A DNA stretch of 64,000 nucleotides, from the NCBI GenBank assembly GCA_020636435.1, contig JACJXX010000001.1, positions 2,249,001-2,313,000 on the forward strand, given 5' to 3'. Shown one piece after another: positions 34,900 through 43,339 of the stretch. This stretch comes from Lewinellaceae bacterium (GTDB lineage Bacteria; Bacteroidota; Bacteroidia; Chitinophagales; Saprospiraceae). Positions within the stretch are counted from its first letter, which is position 1. The number at the start of each line of letters is the position of its first letter. A program made the translations under genes and the position numbers. The notes below the pieces were generated by a model. It was given only the letters and a program-made list of their open reading frames with translations. It was not told the DNA's origin and did not search any database.

Positions 34900-36258
34900 A
34901 TGAAACAGCGCATTTTTCTAATCATCGCCCTGGCCACCCTGTCTTTTACCTTTATACAGGATTTCATAGACAAGGCGTTGCGGGAGATGGTTGTCAGGGA
35001 GCAACTGGCACCCATACAGAAACCTGCAAACATCGATCCCGATAAAGTAGAACTAGGCCGCCTGCTATTCTTCGACAAGCTGCTGAGCGGCAATAAGGAC
35101 ATATCGTGCGCCACCTGCCACCACCCGAGTTTCAACTCCGGCGACAGCCTGGTGCTTTCCATCGGCGTGGGGGGAACCGGATTGGGAGGTTCCAGGCAGA
35201 TGGGCAAAAACCGCCATCGGATACCCCGAAACTCCCCGGAGATCTTCAACCGCGGAGCCAAGGAATGGCATACCATGTTCTGGGACGGGCGCGTGGCGCT
35301 GGCTGGCAACGGAAAACTGGATACCCCAGCCGAAGAAAAGTTGCCCCAGGGGCTGGACAATGTATTGGCCGCCCAGGCTATGTTTCCCGTCACCTCACGA
35401 GATGAGATGCGGGGACGCATCGGCGACCAGGACGTCAACGGACAACCCAACAAGCTGGCGCTGATCAGCAATGCCGCCCCACAATCCGTATGGAAGGCCA
35501 TCATGGCCCGTGTCCTGGAGCACGAGGAATACCGGAATCTATTTACCAAAGTGTATCCGGATATCCCCCTGGAAAAACTGGGGTTCCAACACGCCGCCAA
35601 CGCTATTGCCGCCTTTGAGGCCGAAGCATTCACCTTCGTAAATAGTCCCTGGGACCGTTATCTCTCCGGGCAGGAAGAAGCCATCAGCAAATCGGCCAAA
35701 AGAGGCGCCCTGTTGTTTTTTGGCGCCGCTCAGTGTTCCAGTTGCCACAGCGGCAACCTGATGACCGACCAGGAATTTCACAACATCGGCGCTCCCCAGT
35801 TCGGCCCCGGCAAAGGCAATGGCCGGCCCTACGACTATGGCCGCTACGCGGAAACCGGCCAACCGGAAAACCGCTTTGCCTTCCGCACGCCTCCGCTGCG
35901 CAACGTAGCTCTGACCGGCCCGTGGATGCACAACGGCGCCTACTTCACCCTGGAAGAGGTGATCGGGCACCACCTCAACCCAACAGAGTACCTGCGCAAC
36001 TATGATCCAAGCCAACTGGAAGACGAATTGCAGGCGACGTACCACGGGGATGAAAAAACGGTTGAAATGATCCTGGAAACACTGGATCCGAAATTGCCCA
36101 AAAGCAGTGTCCTCGACGAGGGCGGAATTGCCGATATTATTAGCTTTTTGGAGAGCCTGACGGATTCTTCTCTACTCCGCCTCGATCATCTGGTTCCGGA
36201 GCGGGTACCGAGTGGATTGGCCGTGGATGAGCGGAGCGTAAGGAGGGCTGGTTATTAG
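34900..36258 (+). CDS. Di-haem cytochrome c peroxidase (MauG/CcpA family)
   Basis: 452-residue periplasmic protein with an N-terminal signal (~1-20). Two c-type haem motifs: CATCH (~70) and CSSCH (~282), the pair expected for bacterial cytochrome c peroxidases and MauG relatives. NSPEIFNRG, FWDGRVALAG, FRTPPLRNVALTGPWMHNGAYFTLEEVI and IADIISFLESLTD are typical. It reduces H2O2 with electrons from small cytochromes, or modifies a partner protein; which one cannot be told. The last ~20 residues run into low-complexity sequence next to a repeat array. Confidence 0.94.
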   Translation: MKQRIFLIIALATLSFTFIQDFIDKALREMVVREQLAPIQKPANIDPDKVELGRLLFFDKLLSGNKDISCATCHHPSFNSGDSLVLSIGVGGTGLGGSRQMGKNRHRIPRNSPEIFNRGAKEWHTMFWDGRVALAGNGKLDTPAEEKLPQGLDNVLAAQAMFPVTSRDEMRGRIGDQDVNGQPNKLALISNAAPQSVWKAIMARVLEHEEYRNLFTKVYPDIPLEKLGFQHAANAIAAFEAEAFTFVNSPWDRYLSGQEEAISKSAKRGALLFFGAAQCSSCHSGNLMTDQEFHNIGAPQFGPGKGNGRPYDYGRYAETGQPENRFAFRTPPLRNVALTGPWMHNGAYFTLEEVIGHHLNPTEYLRNYDPSQLEDELQATYHGDEKTVEMILETLDPKLPKSSVLDEGGIADIISFLESLTDSSLLRLDHLVPERVPSGLAVDERSVRRAGY

Positions 36259-36402
36259 TGTATCAGTGCGTGCATCAGTGCATCAGTGTATCAGTGTATC
36301 AGTGTATCAGTGCGTGCATCAGTGTATCAGGAAGCAGTGCGTCGGGCTCACGCCCTACAACACTGATACACTACAACACTGTTACACTGTTACACCACGC
36401 TC
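36258..36402. repeat. Inverted GTGTATCAGTG word array
   Basis: Tandem GTGTATCAGTGCGTGCATCA words face CACTGATACACTACAACAC and GTTACACTGTTACACC. It fills the gap between the peroxidase stop and the pseudogene's stop. Confidence 0.8.
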
Positions 36403-36405
36403 TCC

Positions 36406-38468
36406 TCACTCATTCCTCAACGCCTCCACCGGATTCACCCACACCGACCGTAGTGCCTGCCCGCTCACCGTTATAAAAGCAATACCCAGGGCAATGGCGG
36501 CGGAAGCCAGGAAGATTCCGATGCCGGGCTCCACGGCATAGGCGAAGCCGGCCAGCCAGTGCTGCATCCCCCACCAGGAAAGCGGCCCGGCAATCAGGAT
36601 AGCCAGGGCGACGAGCTGCAGGAACTCGCGGTTGAAGAGGGTCAGGATCTGCCGGGCGGAGGCGCCCAGTATCCTGCGCATGCCGATTTCCTTGGTGCGG
36701 CGCTCTACGGCAAAGGCTGCCAGGCCAAGCAGGCCCAGGCATGCCAGGAAAATGGCCAGGGCGGAGGCGGCGTTCATCACCTGGCTTAGTTGTTGTTCTT
36801 TGATGTACTGCAACGCCAGCTTTTGGTCCAGAAAGCTGTAAGTGAAGGGTTGGTTTTGCGAGAGCTTTTCCCATTGCTCCCGCAGGGCGGCCAACTGCCG
36901 GGCTGGCTGCCCCCCTTCCAGTCGAAGCACCAAGCCCTGGGTGCCTTCATAATCGGGAAAAAGGATAAGCGGCTCGATCTTTGTTCTCACGCTTTCGAAG
37001 TGGAAATCCTTTGCGATGCCGACTACTTCTTTGTCACTTCCCCAAATTTCCACGCCCTTGTTCAATGCCGCCTCTGCTGAAGGGTACCCCAGCGCCAGCG
37101 CCATAGCCTCATTGATGATGATGGCATTTTGCGCATCGGATGGGCCGCGGAAATTCCTGCCGGCAAGCAGTTCAATGCCCATAGTTGGCAGGTAAGCCTC
37201 GTCGATGAAGAACATAAAAGCCTTGAACTCATCCCCTCCCATTTCCGGAAGGGGCGATACGGACGTACCGGGAGTAGGATAGCCCGGCAAGGTAGCCGAT
37301 GAAGAAACGTTCAAAACGCCCTCTGCCTGCCCGAGTGTTTCCTTTATATAAGCCGCCCGGCCCTGCAACACAGGGTCCCGAACGGGTATGCTGACCACCC
37401 ATTCTTCGTGGAAGCCCAGCTCCTTTTCCTGCATAAACCCCAGCTGTCATTGCAACATCACCGTATTGGTGATTAGCAGGACGGCCAAACAGAACTGCCC
37501 CACTACCATCCATTTCCATACCGGCCGCCGCCGGGGGTTAGCACGAAAACGCTTCAGAAGGCCTGGTATACGCTGCCGGGTAAGGAATAGTATTGGATAT
37601 AAACCAGACAGCAAGCCGGCAAGCAAAGCAGCGCCCAGAACGGAAGCCAGCAGCAACAAGTGCTGCCAACCAGCTGGTTTCAGGCGTTTATCCGCCAGCG
37701 TCTCTGCAAAGGGCAGGCACAACTCCGCCAGCAAAACGGCCAGCGAAAAAGCGATCAAAGCGGTCAGCATATTCTCCACTAAAAACTGGGCGGACAACTG
37801 CCGGCGGCCCGCCCCCAGCACCTTGCGTACGCCAGCCTCCTGGAAACGGCGGGTGTAGAGCGAACTAGATAGATTCAGGTAATTGGCCGCCGCCAGCAGG
37901 AGAATAATCCCGGCAATGCCCATCAACAAGTATAAAAAGCGACGGTCGCTATTAGCCGCCAGCTCACCGCCAAAATCGCTGTTGAGGTGAATGGATGTCA
38001 AAGGCTGAAGCGTATAGCTTACCCCTTTCCGTTGGGTAATGCCGGCAATGGCCTCGGTGAGCTGCGCTCCAGCTGCTCCAGCGGAAAGTCAAATACTTGA
38101 AAAAAATGCTGGTCGACAAACAGGCCGCCTTCTTCATAGAATCCTTCCTCTTCTGTGCTCACCACCGGGTTGAACCAGTATTTCAGGATGCGCGTGGCCT
38201 GCTTCACGCCGCCCACCTTGTCCTTCATTAGCGGCGCCACCGGGTATTCCACCGTAACCGAAGGGCGTACATCGCTGTACTGCCGCTTCAGCCGATAGAT
38301 GTGCTCCGATTGCGAGTGAAATTGATCGTAGCTCGCCTCGTGCTGCAAAAAAAGCAGAATAAACAAACAGGCAGAAAGGCCAATGGCCAGGCCAAAAATA
38401 TTAATGGCGGCGTAGCCGCGATAACGCCAGAGGTTGCGGAGGGCGGTGGTGAGGTAGTTTTTTAGCAT
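36406..38468 (-). pseudogene. Degenerate FtsX/MacB-type ABC permease
   Basis: Three pieces of one permease. The N-terminal piece (MLKNYLTTALRNLWRY..., from 38468) is intact to the VFDFPLEQ motif. Around 38040-38090 about 90 residues are missing and the junction is out of frame. The middle piece (TSIHLNSDFGGEL... to ~37450) ends at an in-frame TGA (37447-37449). The C-terminal piece then continues in the same frame to NPVEALRNE. Thus one internal deletion and one nonsense change. It keeps a sigma-54-type promoter and paired dyads upstream, with a miniature element inserted in the leader. Confidence 0.9.
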
Positions 38469-38523
38469 GTTTCGGATGTTGAGGGTGGAAACCTTTGAGG
38501 TTTTTGTTCTCCATTGAGTATAA

Positions 38524-38682
38524 GGCACGAGGAAAGAATAAAGTGTTCAATTATGGGGCAGTAATTTTTGTGCCAGGCAAGGCGCGAAGAATGAGGATAG
38601 CCAAAGCTACCTGAGTGATGAGCAACGCCGCATGGCGCAAAAAGGACAAGCCAGAATGGACAGTTTATTCTTTCGTCGTGCC
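38524..38682. mobile_element. Miniature element, GGCACGA family, copy C
   Basis: 159 bp in the opposite orientation to copies A, B and D, with perfect TAA target duplications (38521-38523, 38683-38685). It sits between the -24/-12 site and the pseudogene start. Confidence 0.92.
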
Positions 38683-38702
38683 TAAGTATCGTACTCTTAT
38701 CC

Positions 38703-38720
38703 TACCAAATGACATGCCAA
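38703..38720 (-). promoter_or_regulatory. -24/-12 (sigma-54-type) promoter for permease pseudogene
   Basis: TTGGCATGTCATTTGGTA on the minus strand, nearly the same as the site at 30725-30742. Removing copy C and one target copy puts the -24 box 90 bp from the ATG, as at the 60.8-kb locus (89 bp). Confidence 0.65.
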
Positions 38721-38784
38721 TCAACTCAAACAGCTAATAACCACCAACTTGACAAGCCAAAATATAGATTGCCGCCCGTCCTCC

Positions 38785-38822
38785 CGTGCGCCAGCGCACA
38801 ATGGGGTGTTCGTTTTTGGACA
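38785..38822 (-). promoter_or_regulatory. Tandem activator dyads upstream of pseudogene
   Basis: CGTGCGCCAGCGCACA (38785-38800) and TGTTCGTTTTTGGACA (38807-38822), 22 bp apart, 65 bp from the -24 box. The second is identical to the 30829-30844 dyad. Confidence 0.65.
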
Positions 38823-38889
38823 GTGTGAACGGCGCAACCGGAGCCAACGGTCACCAGATGCCCCTTTCCGGCGCCCAGCTGAGTATGAT

Positions 38890-38928
38890 AAAAAAGCACG
38901 GGTTCCAACATAAAGTCAGAACCCGTGC
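38890..38928 (-). terminator. Rho-independent terminator of SnoaL-like gene
   Basis: On the minus strand GCACGGGTTC, 13-base loop, GAACCCGTGC, then TTTTTT; a perfect 10-bp stem 24 bp after the stop codon. Confidence 0.88.
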
Positions 38929-38951
38929 TCTTGTAAGCTCAGATGGGGGTA

Positions 38952-39311
38952 TTAGCCCTTATACAAGAAATTCTCATTCACGATCTTCCCGTCCTTCCAG
39001 CGCTGCACGGCTACCTGGGTGTAGTTGCGCACGCCCCACTCTTTGTGCGTGTAATCGAAATGCCATTCGATGGTGGCAATGCCGGCTTCCTCGCTGACCA
39101 GTACATTTTTCACTTCTGCGCCGCGGAAGTCGGTGAGGTTGCCCACAAAGGCCTCTTCGAAGGCACGGCAGGCCTTCTTTCCCTGGCGGGCAGGGGTGTC
39201 GTTGTCCTGCATGACGACGCCGTCGGCGTAAAATTTGTCGAACGCCGGGAGGATTTCCCCTTTGAGGATCATGTTGTTCAGTTGCTCTACGCTTTCTTTA
39301 ATGGATGCCAT
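38952..39311 (-). CDS. SnoaL-like (NTF2-fold) protein
   Basis: 119-residue single-domain protein of the NTF2-like superfamily: ASIKESVEQLNNMILKGEILPAFDKFYADGVVMQDN at the start and the sheet AGIATIEWHFDYTHKEWGVRNYTQVAVQRWKDGKIVNENF at the end. Members are small isomerases, hydrolases or binding proteins, and the substrate is unknown. It stands alone with its own terminator (38890-38928). Confidence 0.88.
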   Translation of the reverse strand: MASIKESVEQLNNMILKGEILPAFDKFYADGVVMQDNDTPARQGKKACRAFEEAFVGNLTDFRGAEVKNVLVSEEAGIATIEWHFDYTHKEWGVRNYTQVAVQRWKDGKIVNENFLYKG

Positions 39312-39382
39312 TTTAGGTTAATTTTTGGTTTTTAAATGCTTAATGATGTTTAAACATTGAAATGGCAAAATGGTTCGAATGG

Positions 39383-39585
39383 TTACTCTTCTGTCCTGAA
39401 TTTATCCAGCTCTTTCAGCAAAATAAGTTTGAAGGCGCGTGCATCGTCCAGCACAAACAGGTCGTATCTGCCCTCCTTGACCTGAATGCGCAAGCCGTTT
39501 TTGGCGAGGTTGAAAACCAGGCATTCCTTACAACCTGCCTGTACGGGCGTAAGCTGCCAAACATATTGATTTCCACCAGTCAGAG
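39383..39585 (-). pseudogene. C-terminal gene fragment, unidentified
   Basis: About 66 open codons without a start, ending ...LAKNGLRIQVKEGRYDLFVLDDARAFKLILLKELDKFRTEE and TAA. It looks like real protein sequence, possibly a beta-strand then helix end. Upstream it is closed by a TAG. No family was recognised. Confidence 0.35.
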
Positions 39586-39673
39586 ACTAGCTTATTGTGC
39601 CGCATCGCGTCTTGTAGATTTATCCGGCTGGCCAGACGGACGCTCGCGAACGCTACGACTTTATTTACCAGTT

Positions 39674-39797
39674 GTGCTAGTTTTTTCAAAGCCCCGGAAT
39701 TTGGGCATCTGGGAGGCTGCACCTCCTTTAGGAGGCCGGGAGGCGGCGCGAGGGATGCCCAAATCCCGGGCATCGGAAAATTTAATTAGCACAATTG
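39674..39797. mobile_element. Palindromic miniature element
   Basis: About 124 bp with imperfect inverted ends (TTGTGCTAGTTTTTTC; complement of AAATTTAATTAGCACAA) and inner arms TTTGGGCATC / GATGCCCAAAT around a GGAGGCTGCACCTCC hairpin. Non-coding. Target duplication unclear. Confidence 0.6.
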
Positions 39798-39855
39798 GCA
39801 ATAAATATGTCCGACTATTTATATCGTACATGCTCCTACTGGTTTCATGGCTTCC

Positions 39856-40548
39856 CTACCCCAACTCCCTGAACCGCTCCAGAAACTCCGCTTTGCAACG
39901 TTTGCTGATGGGAATCTCCTGCTTTCCAATCCAGAGCTCCCCGCCATCAACGCGCTCCACTTTATGGAGTTGCACGATGAAAGAGCGGTGCGTCTGAAAA
40001 AAATCCGCCGCAGGCAATTGGGCCATCACCTCCTTCATGGCCATCAATATGGTGTAGCTGCGGCCCGGAGTGTGGATGCGGATGTAATTCTGCATGGCCT
40101 CGATGAAGGAAATATCCGCTATGCGAACCTTCACCAGGCTGGCGCCTTCCTTCAGGACCAGGAATTTTTCTGCCGGCTCGGATTCCTGTTCTACCCGCCT
40201 TAGGGCCTTATTGACCGCCTGCAAAAACCGCTCGAACGGGATGGGCTTGACCAGATAGTCCACCACATTGAATTCGAAGCTCTCCAGCGCGTGTTCAGGG
40301 TAGGCAGTGGTAAAGATCACCGGCGGGTGATTTTTGACGACCCGCAACAATTCCAGGCCGTTCAGGAAGGGCATGTTGATGTCCAGAAAAAGGAGGCCAA
40401 CTTCGTGATCGGCGAGGTAGGCCTTGGCTTCCATGCCGTTTTTGAATGCCCGGGCCAGTTCCAATTCGTCCACTTTTTCAATGTAGGCGCTCATGGCCCT
40501 CCGGGCAATGGCCTCGTCGTCGACGACGATACATTTCAGCTTTTTCAT
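39856..40548 (-). CDS. LytTR response regulator
   Basis: 230 residues: REC domain (phospho-acceptor Asp in LLFLDINMPFLNG, ~56; closing Lys in DYLVKPIPF) and a LytTR DNA-binding domain (~130-228, with IEAMQNYIRIHT and FFQTHRSFIVQLHKVERV). ATG at 40548 is preferred over GTG at 40551; it overlaps the kinase stop (ATGA), so the pair is translationally coupled. Regulated genes unknown. Confidence 0.94.
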   Translation of the reverse strand: MKKLKCIVVDDEAIARRAMSAYIEKVDELELARAFKNGMEAKAYLADHEVGLLFLDINMPFLNGLELLRVVKNHPPVIFTTAYPEHALESFEFNVVDYLVKPIPFERFLQAVNKALRRVEQESEPAEKFLVLKEGASLVKVRIADISFIEAMQNYIRIHTPGRSYTILMAMKEVMAQLPAADFFQTHRSFIVQLHKVERVDGGELWIGKQEIPISKRCKAEFLERFRELG

Positions 40549-41615
40549 CACAATGCTTTTAGCGGCAAAGATAGCTTTGCTTCAAACCGGCCCGGCCCGT
40601 TTTTCAATGCCAGCTGATAATCAACGCCGTACAGCAACTGCAACCTGCTCCGTACGTTCTCCAATCCAATGCCCCCCACTTCAGAAATCCTGGGGGCATT
40701 GGCATCCACGGTATTAACGCATTCAAAGAAAAGCCTTTTGCCTTCCATTTCCAGCCGGACGGTGATCTTATTGTCCTCTTTTGCCGGATGGTGGCTGATG
40801 TATTTGAACGCATTTTCAATGAAGGGGGTGAAGAGTAGCGGCGCTATGAGCCATTCTCCCTCCTCTTCACCGGAGAAGGAAACCTCGACGACGGCATCTT
40901 CATCGACCCGCACTTCCTGTAAGGCGATGTACTGCCGCAGGTAGGCGATCTCTTTCTCCAGCGGCACAAACCGCTCCGAACTTTCGTACAGTTGGTAGCG
41001 GAGCGCGTTGGAAAGGTTCCACACCAGCCCTTTGGCCCGGGGCGGGTCAAAATCGATGAGGTGGTAAACGCTATTCAGCCCGTTGAATAAGGTGTGCGGA
41101 TGAATCTGAGCTTTCAAAAATTTCAGCTCTGCCTCCAGCTTTTCCCGTTGCAGTTGCTGCTCCCTTTCGTGTTGCTGTTGCCGGTCGAACGGGATGCGGT
41201 AGACGAAGGCGATGATGTAGTAAAAGAGGTTGATGGGAAGGATGTAGATCATGCCTTCCAGGAGGCGCTCCGGCCAGGTAAGGCCTTTAGTCTCCAGATA
41301 GGCCCGGTTTTGGTAAAGCGCTCCAACGTACTGGTCCGCCTGCATTTCCACCAGGGAAATGGCCATCAGAAAAAGCGTGCTGTACGCATAGAACTCCCTC
41401 TTTCGGTGCGTGTTGAAAAACCGGGGAATCAGATAGAAACTGGTGAAGTAGAAAACCACCGCATTGGTAGCCGCCCCGTAAAGCTGAGGGATCAGCGTGT
41501 CGTATTTGGACGAAACGGCCCATCCCCAGGTGAGGCTGGAGTTCCTCAGGAAGAGGATGGCGAGTATCCAGATGGATAGGTGCTTAAAAATAACCAGCAA
41601 TTTGTTCCAGTTCAT
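40548..41615 (-). CDS. LytS-type sensor histidine kinase
   Basis: 355 residues: four transmembrane helices (about 10-140), a coiled coil, and a His_kinase domain with LKAQIHPHTLFNGLNSVYHL, where the phospho-acceptor His is followed by PHTLFN instead of the usual NPHFLFN. HATPase motifs are at the C-terminus (PFIENAFKY, GGIGLENVRSRLQLLYG). Cognate of the overlapping LytTR regulator. The upstream region contains two nested miniature elements, which may have displaced the promoter. Confidence 0.94.
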   Translation of the reverse strand: MNWNKLLVIFKHLSIWILAILFLRNSSLTWGWAVSSKYDTLIPQLYGAATNAVVFYFTSFYLIPRFFNTHRKREFYAYSTLFLMAISLVEMQADQYVGALYQNRAYLETKGLTWPERLLEGMIYILPINLFYYIIAFVYRIPFDRQQQHEREQQLQREKLEAELKFLKAQIHPHTLFNGLNSVYHLIDFDPPRAKGLVWNLSNALRYQLYESSERFVPLEKEIAYLRQYIALQEVRVDEDAVVEVSFSGEEEGEWLIAPLLFTPFIENAFKYISHHPAKEDNKITVRLEMEGKRLFFECVNTVDANAPRISEVGGIGLENVRSRLQLLYGVDYQLALKNGPGRFEAKLSLPLKAL

Positions 41616-41648
41616 ATTCAGCTTTGGTAATGAGCCTGCGCCTGCTAA

Positions 41649-41994
41649 GAGCGTGTTGGGATTTTATCCTTCGCGCTGAAATCGCCACTTTTTCGATTAT
41701 ACTGCGTTGCAGAACCGGGCTTCGCAGCGCTGCTACGATCCCGAACCTGCGCCTTGTCTAAGGCACGACGAAAGAATAAACTGTCCATTCTGGCTTGTCC
41801 TTTTTGCGCCATGCTGCGTTGCTCATCACTCAGGTAGCTTTGGCTATCCTCATTCTTCGCGCCTTGCCTGGCACAAAAATTACTGCCCCATAATTGAACA
41901 CTTTATTCTTTCCTCGTGCCTAAGCAAAAAACTGACTGATTTTGCCATGGGCATCCCTTCGGGGCATCATCAAAAATAAATTCCCAACACGCTC
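41649..41994. mobile_element. Miniature element, GAGCGTGTTGGG type, host of copy D
   Basis: Arms GAGCGTGTTGGGATTTTATC and complement of AATAAATTCCCAACACGCTC; flanked by TAA on both sides (41646-41648 and 41995-41997). About 184 bp without the nested copy D. The core CTGCGTTGC...GCGCCTTGTC resembles the other families. Confidence 0.88.
41762..41920. mobile_element. Miniature element, GGCACGA family, copy D (nested)
   Basis: 159 bp with perfect TAA duplications (41759-41761, 41921-41923), inserted inside the GAGCGTG element. Nearly identical to copies B and C. Confidence 0.93.
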
Positions 41995-42160
41995 TAAGAT
42001 AAAAACAATCCAGGCCCCCGGCATCCGCATTTGACGAACCGCCCTTCTCGCTTGATAAGCGGGCGCACTCCCCTACCCCATCAATTGGCCTGTAGCCTTC
42101 GCCAATCAAATTTTCAACCTCCGGGAAAGGCGCTGATCTTGCCGGAAAAATACAAAGATC

Positions 42161-43321
42161 ATGAATAAAAAAGTTTTATTGCTGCTGGTTTGCCTTTTTG
42201 CAGTTCGCCTTTGTCAGGCTCAAACCCCCTCCACCCGGGCCATCATTGACGAATACGCCCTTACCCTGCCGGAGCAGGCGGAAATTGCCATTGGCATCAT
42301 CCAACCGGATACGGTTTACAGGCTGGGCTTTCTGATCAAAGGCGGGAAGGCAATGCCCATCGACAACAGCCAACGCGTATTTGAGATCGGATCCATCACC
42401 AAAACCTTCACCGGGGCCTTATTGATGGATCAGGTGAGCAGAGGGAATATGAAGCTGGACGACCCCATCGCCGGCTATCTGCCGGCGCGTGATAAGATTA
42501 AAAGCGAAAAAGCCAGGCTGGTTACCTTAAAACAACTCCTCACCCATACCTCCGGATTGAGCAACGGCCCGGCGAGTTTTATCCTGCCCTATGTGCGGGC
42601 CAAACTTTTTTCCGCCGACAACCCGCACCGCTACATCAAATGGAAGCACTACCGCAAATACCTGCGCAACGAAAAGCTGGACTTCAAGCCCGGAGAGCAA
42701 TGGGCGTACAACAACTGCGGCTTTTCCCTGCTGGGGCACCTCGTTGCTGAGCAAGAACACCTGCCCTGGGAAGAGTTGGTAGAACAACGCCTGTTCGCCC
42801 CGCTGGGCATGCATCATTCCTATGCTACGGGCGAAGGAGTCCCTCCCGGGTTGCTGGTACAGGGCTACGATGATGCCGGGAAGCCGGCGGGCCTATGGGA
42901 CATGGATTTCATCAACCCGGCGGGTTCCATCAAATCATGTATGGACGATATGTTGTTGTGGATTTCGGCTCACCTGCATGCCGCGGAGGGCAGCTTATTT
43001 GATGCCATGAAACAGCGCTACGACATCCCCACCGGCTGGGACGGCAACTTCATGGGCAACGCCTGGATACACCGGGTGAAAGACACCGGGCACATCATCT
43101 GGCACGGGGGCGCTACCGGCGCCTATCGCGCCTTCGCCGCTTTTGACGATGATCAGAAAACGGGAGTAGTTATCCTAACCAACTTCAGCTCGCACCATCC
43201 GAATATGAAGGATGAGGAAGTGAAGAGCATGATCCGGCAATACGGGTTTCGCATAATGGAATCGCTCAGGGCAGCGGGGCAGGAAGCTGGCTGTTTGGAA
43301 AAATTATTGTCGGGTGAATAG
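42161..43321 (+). CDS. Serine hydrolase, beta-lactamase/class C fold
   Basis: 386-residue exported enzyme (signal ~1-20). Catalytic motifs: S78-ITK81 (SxxK nucleophile and base), Y183-NN185 (YxN) and WHGGATGAY (HGG, in place of KTG) near 305-313. HTSGLSNGP after the active site is typical. Family members are D,D-peptidases, esterases or true beta-lactamases; with HGG, a peptidase or esterase is more likely than resistance. It is convergent with a permease, 18 bp between stops. Confidence 0.92.
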   Translation: MNKKVLLLLVCLFAVRLCQAQTPSTRAIIDEYALTLPEQAEIAIGIIQPDTVYRLGFLIKGGKAMPIDNSQRVFEIGSITKTFTGALLMDQVSRGNMKLDDPIAGYLPARDKIKSEKARLVTLKQLLTHTSGLSNGPASFILPYVRAKLFSADNPHRYIKWKHYRKYLRNEKLDFKPGEQWAYNNCGFSLLGHLVAEQEHLPWEELVEQRLFAPLGMHHSYATGEGVPPGLLVQGYDDAGKPAGLWDMDFINPAGSIKSCMDDMLLWISAHLHAAEGSLFDAMKQRYDIPTGWDGNFMGNAWIHRVKDTGHIIWHGGATGAYRAFAAFDDDQKTGVVILTNFSSHHPNMKDEEVKSMIRQYGFRIMESLRAAGQEAGCLEKLLSGE

Positions 43322-43339
43322 TGCATCAAGGGCCATGTA

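Noticed and set aside
39362..39997. Plus-strand 211-residue frame
   Set aside because: It runs antisense to a gene remnant, through a palindromic element and into the LytTR gene; composition is not protein-like.
42161..43321. Calling the serine hydrolase an antibiotic-resistance AmpC enzyme
   Set aside because: The KTG motif is replaced by HGG and this broad family is mostly peptidases and esterases.
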